Of a stretch of 64,000 nucleotides of DNA, positions 60,741 through 64,000 are shown in pieces. The stretch comes from Aculops lycopersici (lineage: Eukaryota; Arthropoda; Arachnida; Trombidiformes; Eriophyidae). Made by a program: the position numbers and the translations under genes. Each line of letters starts with the position of its first letter. The first letter of the stretch is position 1. Location of the stretch: the NCBI GenBank assembly GCA_015350385.1, contig WNKI01000001.1, positions 4,497,332-4,561,331 on the forward strand, written 5' to 3'. The notes under the pieces are model-generated. The model did no database searches. It worked only from the letters and a program-made list of their open reading frames with translations, and was not told the origin of the DNA.

Positions 60741-62699
60741 TTAGTATTTCATGAACAAGCTTGTGGTTATGATGCCACAGGAGACCATCCATCCAATTAA
60801 GGATACATAGGCCATGGGGACGATTGGGTAGTGTCGAATAAGGGTGTAGGCTCCCGCGTGGATTTTTGTGTAATACTCCATCAGCTTGAGAAATTTGAGC
60901 CGATGGATGGATCGATCATAGGCGATTATGGAACAAAGTATGGTGTATGAGTAGGCGACGCTACGTTGCAATCGCATCAACTCAATAGCTAAATAAGTGA
61001 GAAATAAAAAACTACATACTTCTATGAATACAATACCATAGTAACTAGCTCCAACGCCAACGGCAACCGAGATATAAATAACGGCCGTGAATAGGATAAT
61101 CCAAGTGCCGATTCCAACGGTAACTATATCCGAGAAGTTTGTGTCCACAATGCGAACTTGGCGGAAGAAATCCTTAATTTGGCATTGCAAATCATTGACC
61201 GATTCCTCGAATCTGTATTGCTCATTATACTCCTCAGGCAAGCCTAACTCGCCCTTAGAGTTGCGACCTGCAACGCTACCGCTATGAATGGACACGTATC
61301 TATTCAACGAGTCGTAGTCATCTTGGTCCTCCGTGTCTCGCTGGTCAAAGATTCCGGTGGCTCGATTCCAGTGCCAATGGTTTAGAAACCATCTAAGCTT
61401 GATTCTTTTCTCCATGTATCTAAACTTGGCGAGCGTATGCTCCCAATAGATTAGCAAATCATCATTCACTGCATAAAAAAAGGGAACCAAATGAAATAGC
61501 GACATTCCTGTGTCAAACCAAATACACCAATTCTCTATTAAGTCGAAGATCATTGCATAGCACTTGTGCCAACTTATTGAAATTGTCCACTTAGTTAACT
61601 TTCCACTTGACTCCAACTCGTCAATCGCAGGTGAGCATCCACGATACTGTTCCAGGTACCCAGAATCGGAGAAAATTTCATACATCATTGGCAAGAACAC
61701 TGCGCTAGCAATGATCGCAATACAAGCCGTTGATAGGTATAAGAGTCTAACTAAGACATCAATTAATTTTTGTCTGCATTCCAGAGTTCGATTCGGCCTT
61801 AGTCTGTAGATGATGCGAGTCTTTTGACGTATCGGGTAGTACATAAACAATCTTAGTGTTAGGTCTCGCCGATCACTTGGCGCTAGATGTAAGTGATCAT
61901 CCCTCTCATCGACTCCTCGACTGTGCAATATGTACTGCCTCTCCAGCTCCTCTTTTGGTTGATACAAGAAAGACATCACCTCGAGCACCCTCCAACGGGG
62001 AAAATTTGCTGTTAGTCTCCATAGGAGGTGTGCAGTCACAAGGATTGTGGCGAAGGTGTCTGCAACGAGCCTAAGGAATACGTATCTACCTGCCAAATAG
62101 CAATGGGCGTTCTCCAACCCAAGGCTCTCGAGGGTTTCGATTAGTGGCAATGTATTTCGGGCCAGCACATAGGCCATGTAGTAAGTCGACACGTGGCTGT
62201 ATAATCTAAACGCCCAATGGGATTGAGGGTAGAGGCCATAGTTGTTATGTTTGTCTATCTCGCGCTTTGGTCCGTATTTTATTAAAGCTCTTGAATTCGT
62301 TCCTACCGACTCTGCTCGATGGTTAAGATGATGGATCACTGAAAATTGCCGTCCTGACGACAACGACGATGACGACAACGCTGACCTCGAACTTCCTCTC
62401 TGGGTACACCAGTCTGACATTGACGAGCTCGAAGATGGCAACCAATCGTCGTTTAAATAAGAATTAGATTTCGCTTCAATCTCATCAAATTCCTTCGACC
62501 AACTCGATTGCTCATACAGCTTTACGCTATGATCGTTGTCCATGTTTTCATTAGCTTGGGTTTCGAGTTTGCGCCAGAAATCCTCCATTGAAGCGCCATA
62601 TCGTCTTGTTGTGCGAGTGATAAAAGCATAGGATTGAATGAGATACCGAACTACCTCATCGGATCTCAGATACTCGTCAATTCGAGTCATTCTTCTCAT
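60741..62699 (-). CDS. Multi-pass membrane protein, gustatory-receptor-like
   Basis: 652 residues, single exon, start MRRMTRIDEYLRSDEVVRYL. Six or seven hydrophobic segments: about 165-185, 208-230, 315-340, 370-400 and three at the end (about 525-550, 555-575, 620-648). Long hydrophilic loops, including a Ser-rich one (about 88-120). No ion-channel or GPCR signature. The topology, the cytosolic loop before the last three segments (FFRQVRIVDTNFSD) and the tandem duplication resemble the expanded gustatory receptor families of mites, but the short C-terminal TYxxxxxQF motif of insect receptors is not evident. The call as chemoreceptor is therefore tentative. Neighbour copy starts at 63489. Confidence 0.6.
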   Translation of the reverse strand: MRRMTRIDEYLRSDEVVRYLIQSYAFITRTTRRYGASMEDFWRKLETQANENMDNDHSVKLYEQSSWSKEFDEIEAKSNSYLNDDWLPSSSSSMSDWCTQRGSSRSALSSSSLSSGRQFSVIHHLNHRAESVGTNSRALIKYGPKREIDKHNNYGLYPQSHWAFRLYSHVSTYYMAYVLARNTLPLIETLESLGLENAHCYLAGRYVFLRLVADTFATILVTAHLLWRLTANFPRWRVLEVMSFLYQPKEELERQYILHSRGVDERDDHLHLAPSDRRDLTLRLFMYYPIRQKTRIIYRLRPNRTLECRQKLIDVLVRLLYLSTACIAIIASAVFLPMMYEIFSDSGYLEQYRGCSPAIDELESSGKLTKWTISISWHKCYAMIFDLIENWCIWFDTGMSLFHLVPFFYAVNDDLLIYWEHTLAKFRYMEKRIKLRWFLNHWHWNRATGIFDQRDTEDQDDYDSLNRYVSIHSGSVAGRNSKGELGLPEEYNEQYRFEESVNDLQCQIKDFFRQVRIVDTNFSDIVTVGIGTWIILFTAVIYISVAVGVGASYYGIVFIEVCSFLFLTYLAIELMRLQRSVAYSYTILCSIIAYDRSIHRLKFLKLMEYYTKIHAGAYTLIRHYPIVPMAYVSLIGWMVSCGIITTSLFMKY

Positions 62700-63380
62700 C
62701 TTGTTTTGTTTTCAGGTTATACTTGGTCCAGATCTGGTTAGCTTGAATTGAAATTGATGGAACTGTCCATCCATAGAAATCAAAGACAACTTTTTGGACC
62801 TCCACTTTCACTCCGCCACTTTGGAGGCCGAAGTAGCGTGAGTCTTGATGGTAAATTTTAGCACAAGAGTGATGCGGATGTGCGCTTTGGCGCACAAGGC
62901 CGGGACGAGAGGCGGAAGTCCAAGGTCGAGGGCAGGGAGGAAGCGCATGAGTACAGGTATAACGACTCCTTTCCTTCGTGTGCTCTCCTGTCTACGAAGT
63001 GCGTGAGTGCAGTTTGCTCGCCGGATGCCAACATCCACATTGGATAATAGATCGTTTGCTATATCCCAGCAAACGATCATTTTGTTTCGCCGGCACTTGT
63101 CGTGGTGGTCGAAAGTGTTAGTACTTGTGATTTCGATTGGAAAAGAAATGGATACCGTCAAATTTTTGAACAAAAATTTACTCTCGCTACTGCTCTAGTG
63201 GGGTCCGGTATTGGTTTGCGCTGCTTCTAGTACTTGGAGATCTCTTATAATACTTCAGACATTACATAGCAAGCGGCATCAGAAAACTTTGATTCAACCT
63301 CAATTAGCTCTTATTAGCTTGAAGGTGATGATGGAGCTCATAATCATAATGAGCATGATTTTTGAAGTACAAGCTCTTAC
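62700..63380. other. Spacer between the tandem receptor-like genes
   Basis: Contains a perfect 11-bp-arm inverted repeat at 63050-63078 (7-base spacer). Short frames on both strands have no similarity to anything. Confidence 0.5.
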
Positions 63381-63412
63381 TTTGAGCTGTAAGCCTGTAC
63401 CGTAGACACGAC
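63381..63412 (-). pseudogene. Relic of the FCP1 5' UTR exon
   Basis: CTTACTTTGAGCTGTAAGCC here matches CTTACCTTGAGCTGTGAGCC at 60119. The donor GTAAG is kept, but the upstream ATG and TATA box are not. It lies downstream of the second receptor gene just as the true exon lies downstream of the first, so it marks the duplicated unit. Confidence 0.5.
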
Positions 63413-63488
63413 AGGTATTACTATGAAATATACAAGGAAGCAAACAACGGCCTGACTCGACTTCACTGCACTTCGCCACTTGTTTTTA

Positions 63489-64000
63489 TTAGTATTTCAT
63501 AAACAAGCTTGTGGTTATGATGCCACAGGAGACCATCCATCCAATTAAGGATACATAGGCCATGGGGACGATTGGGTAGTGTCGAATAAGAGTGTAGGCT
63601 CCCGCGTGGATTTTTGTGTAATACTCCATCAGCTTGAGAAATTTGAGCCGATGGATGGATCGATCATAGGCGATTATGGAACATAGTAAGGTGTACGAGC
63701 CAGCGACGTTACGTTGCAATCTCATCATCTCAATAGTTACAAAACTAAGAAATAAAAAAATACATGCTTCCAAGAGTGCAACACCAGTGTAATTGGCTCT
63801 ACTATCCACGGCAACCGAGATGTAAATAACTGACGTGAAACCGACAATCCAACCAGCAACTCCCAAGGTGATAACATCCGAGAAGTTTGTGTCCACAATG
63901 CGAACTTGGCGAAAGAAATCCTTAATTTGGCATTGCAAATCATTGACCGATTCCTCGAATCTGTATTGCTCATTATACTCCTCAGGCAAGCCTAACTCGC
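63489..64000 (-). CDS. Second gustatory-receptor-like gene, partial (cut by window edge)
   Basis: The last 170 or so codons of a tandem paralogue; the frame is open to base 64000. The two ends of the visible part are almost identical to the first copy (only a few mismatches in the last 200 bp and one in the 125 bp next to the edge), while the middle (about 63690-63870, encoding the membrane segments after DTNFSD) differs at many codons (IVTVGIGTW against VITLGVAGW). Stop TAA at 63489. Same family caveat as the first copy. Confidence 0.7.
   Translation of the reverse strand, partial: ELGLPEEYNEQYRFEESVNDLQCQIKDFFRQVRIVDTNFSDVITLGVAGWIVGFTSVIYISVAVDSRANYTGVALLEACIFLFLSFVTIEMMRLQRNVAGSYTLLCSIIAYDRSIHRLKFLKLMEYYTKIHAGAYTLIRHYPIVPMAYVSLIGWMVSCGIITTSLFMKY

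Overview
This window is eukaryotic nuclear DNA from an arthropod, most likely an acariform mite. The evidence is metazoan gene content (Spätzle-type cytokine, ZSWIM8, KCMF1, SLC6 and SLC22 transporters, PPWD1, ATG12, RNase H2C, TRAP-delta, RAB5IF, FCP1), GT-AG introns, TATA-type promoters, Gln-rich low-complexity proteins, and a tandem pair of long receptor-like multi-pass proteins. Nearly every gene is a single uninterrupted reading frame, even the 1551-codon ZSWIM8 homologue. That degree of intron loss fits trombidiform or eriophyoid mites. The species assignment is inference. I saw no transposase, reverse transcriptase, tRNA, rRNA or CRISPR.

Layout. 0-4.1 kb is repeat-studded non-coding DNA ending in a 25-copy ACTCTT hexamer tract. 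4.1-6.8 kb holds a small secreted-protein gene and glucose-6-phosphatase, both on the minus strand and both with TATA boxes. 6.8-11.3 kb is non-coding and a mosaic of old duplications: a decayed copy of the small secreted-protein gene, a block repeated at 13.4 kb, an 88-base assembly gap in a GA tract, and a ~0.8 kb non-coding block repeated at 43.3-44.1 kb. 11.4-17.4 kb encodes a two-exon Spätzle-like ligand and a membrane-anchored group III phospholipase A2. 17.7-21.1 kb has two secreted Gln/Met/Gly-rich proteins. 23.0-43.3 kb is a compact housekeeping cluster: DLGAP-domain protein, ZSWIM8, SLC6 transporter, KCMF1, single-Ig secreted protein, mitochondrial aconitase (three exons), PPWD1, ATG12, RNASEH2C, SSR4, and a DPRL-tailed nuclear-type protein. 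44.5-54.2 kb has a large secreted Q/E-rich protein, an SLC22 transporter with a long loop, and a furin-site Ser/Gln-rich secreted protein. 54.2-57.2 kb is non-coding and holds a striking palindrome. 57.2-59.8 kb has RAB5IF, the Rab geranylgeranyltransferase alpha subunit, and an FCP1 phosphatase without BRCT. 60.7-64 kb is a tandem receptor-like pair, the second cut by the window edge.

Genes are often convergent with about 100 bp between stop codons (RNASEH2C/SSR4, KCMF1/Ig, aconitase/PPWD1, RAB5IF/RABGGTA), or divergent from short shared promoters (PPWD1/ATG12). The tightest case is ATG12-RNASEH2C, same strand, 4 bp apart, which looks dicistronic. The most interesting non-protein signals are the dispersed conserved non-coding module, the 23-bp-arm palindrome, the palindromic E-box cluster near 18.8 kb, and the mosaic identity of the receptor pair.
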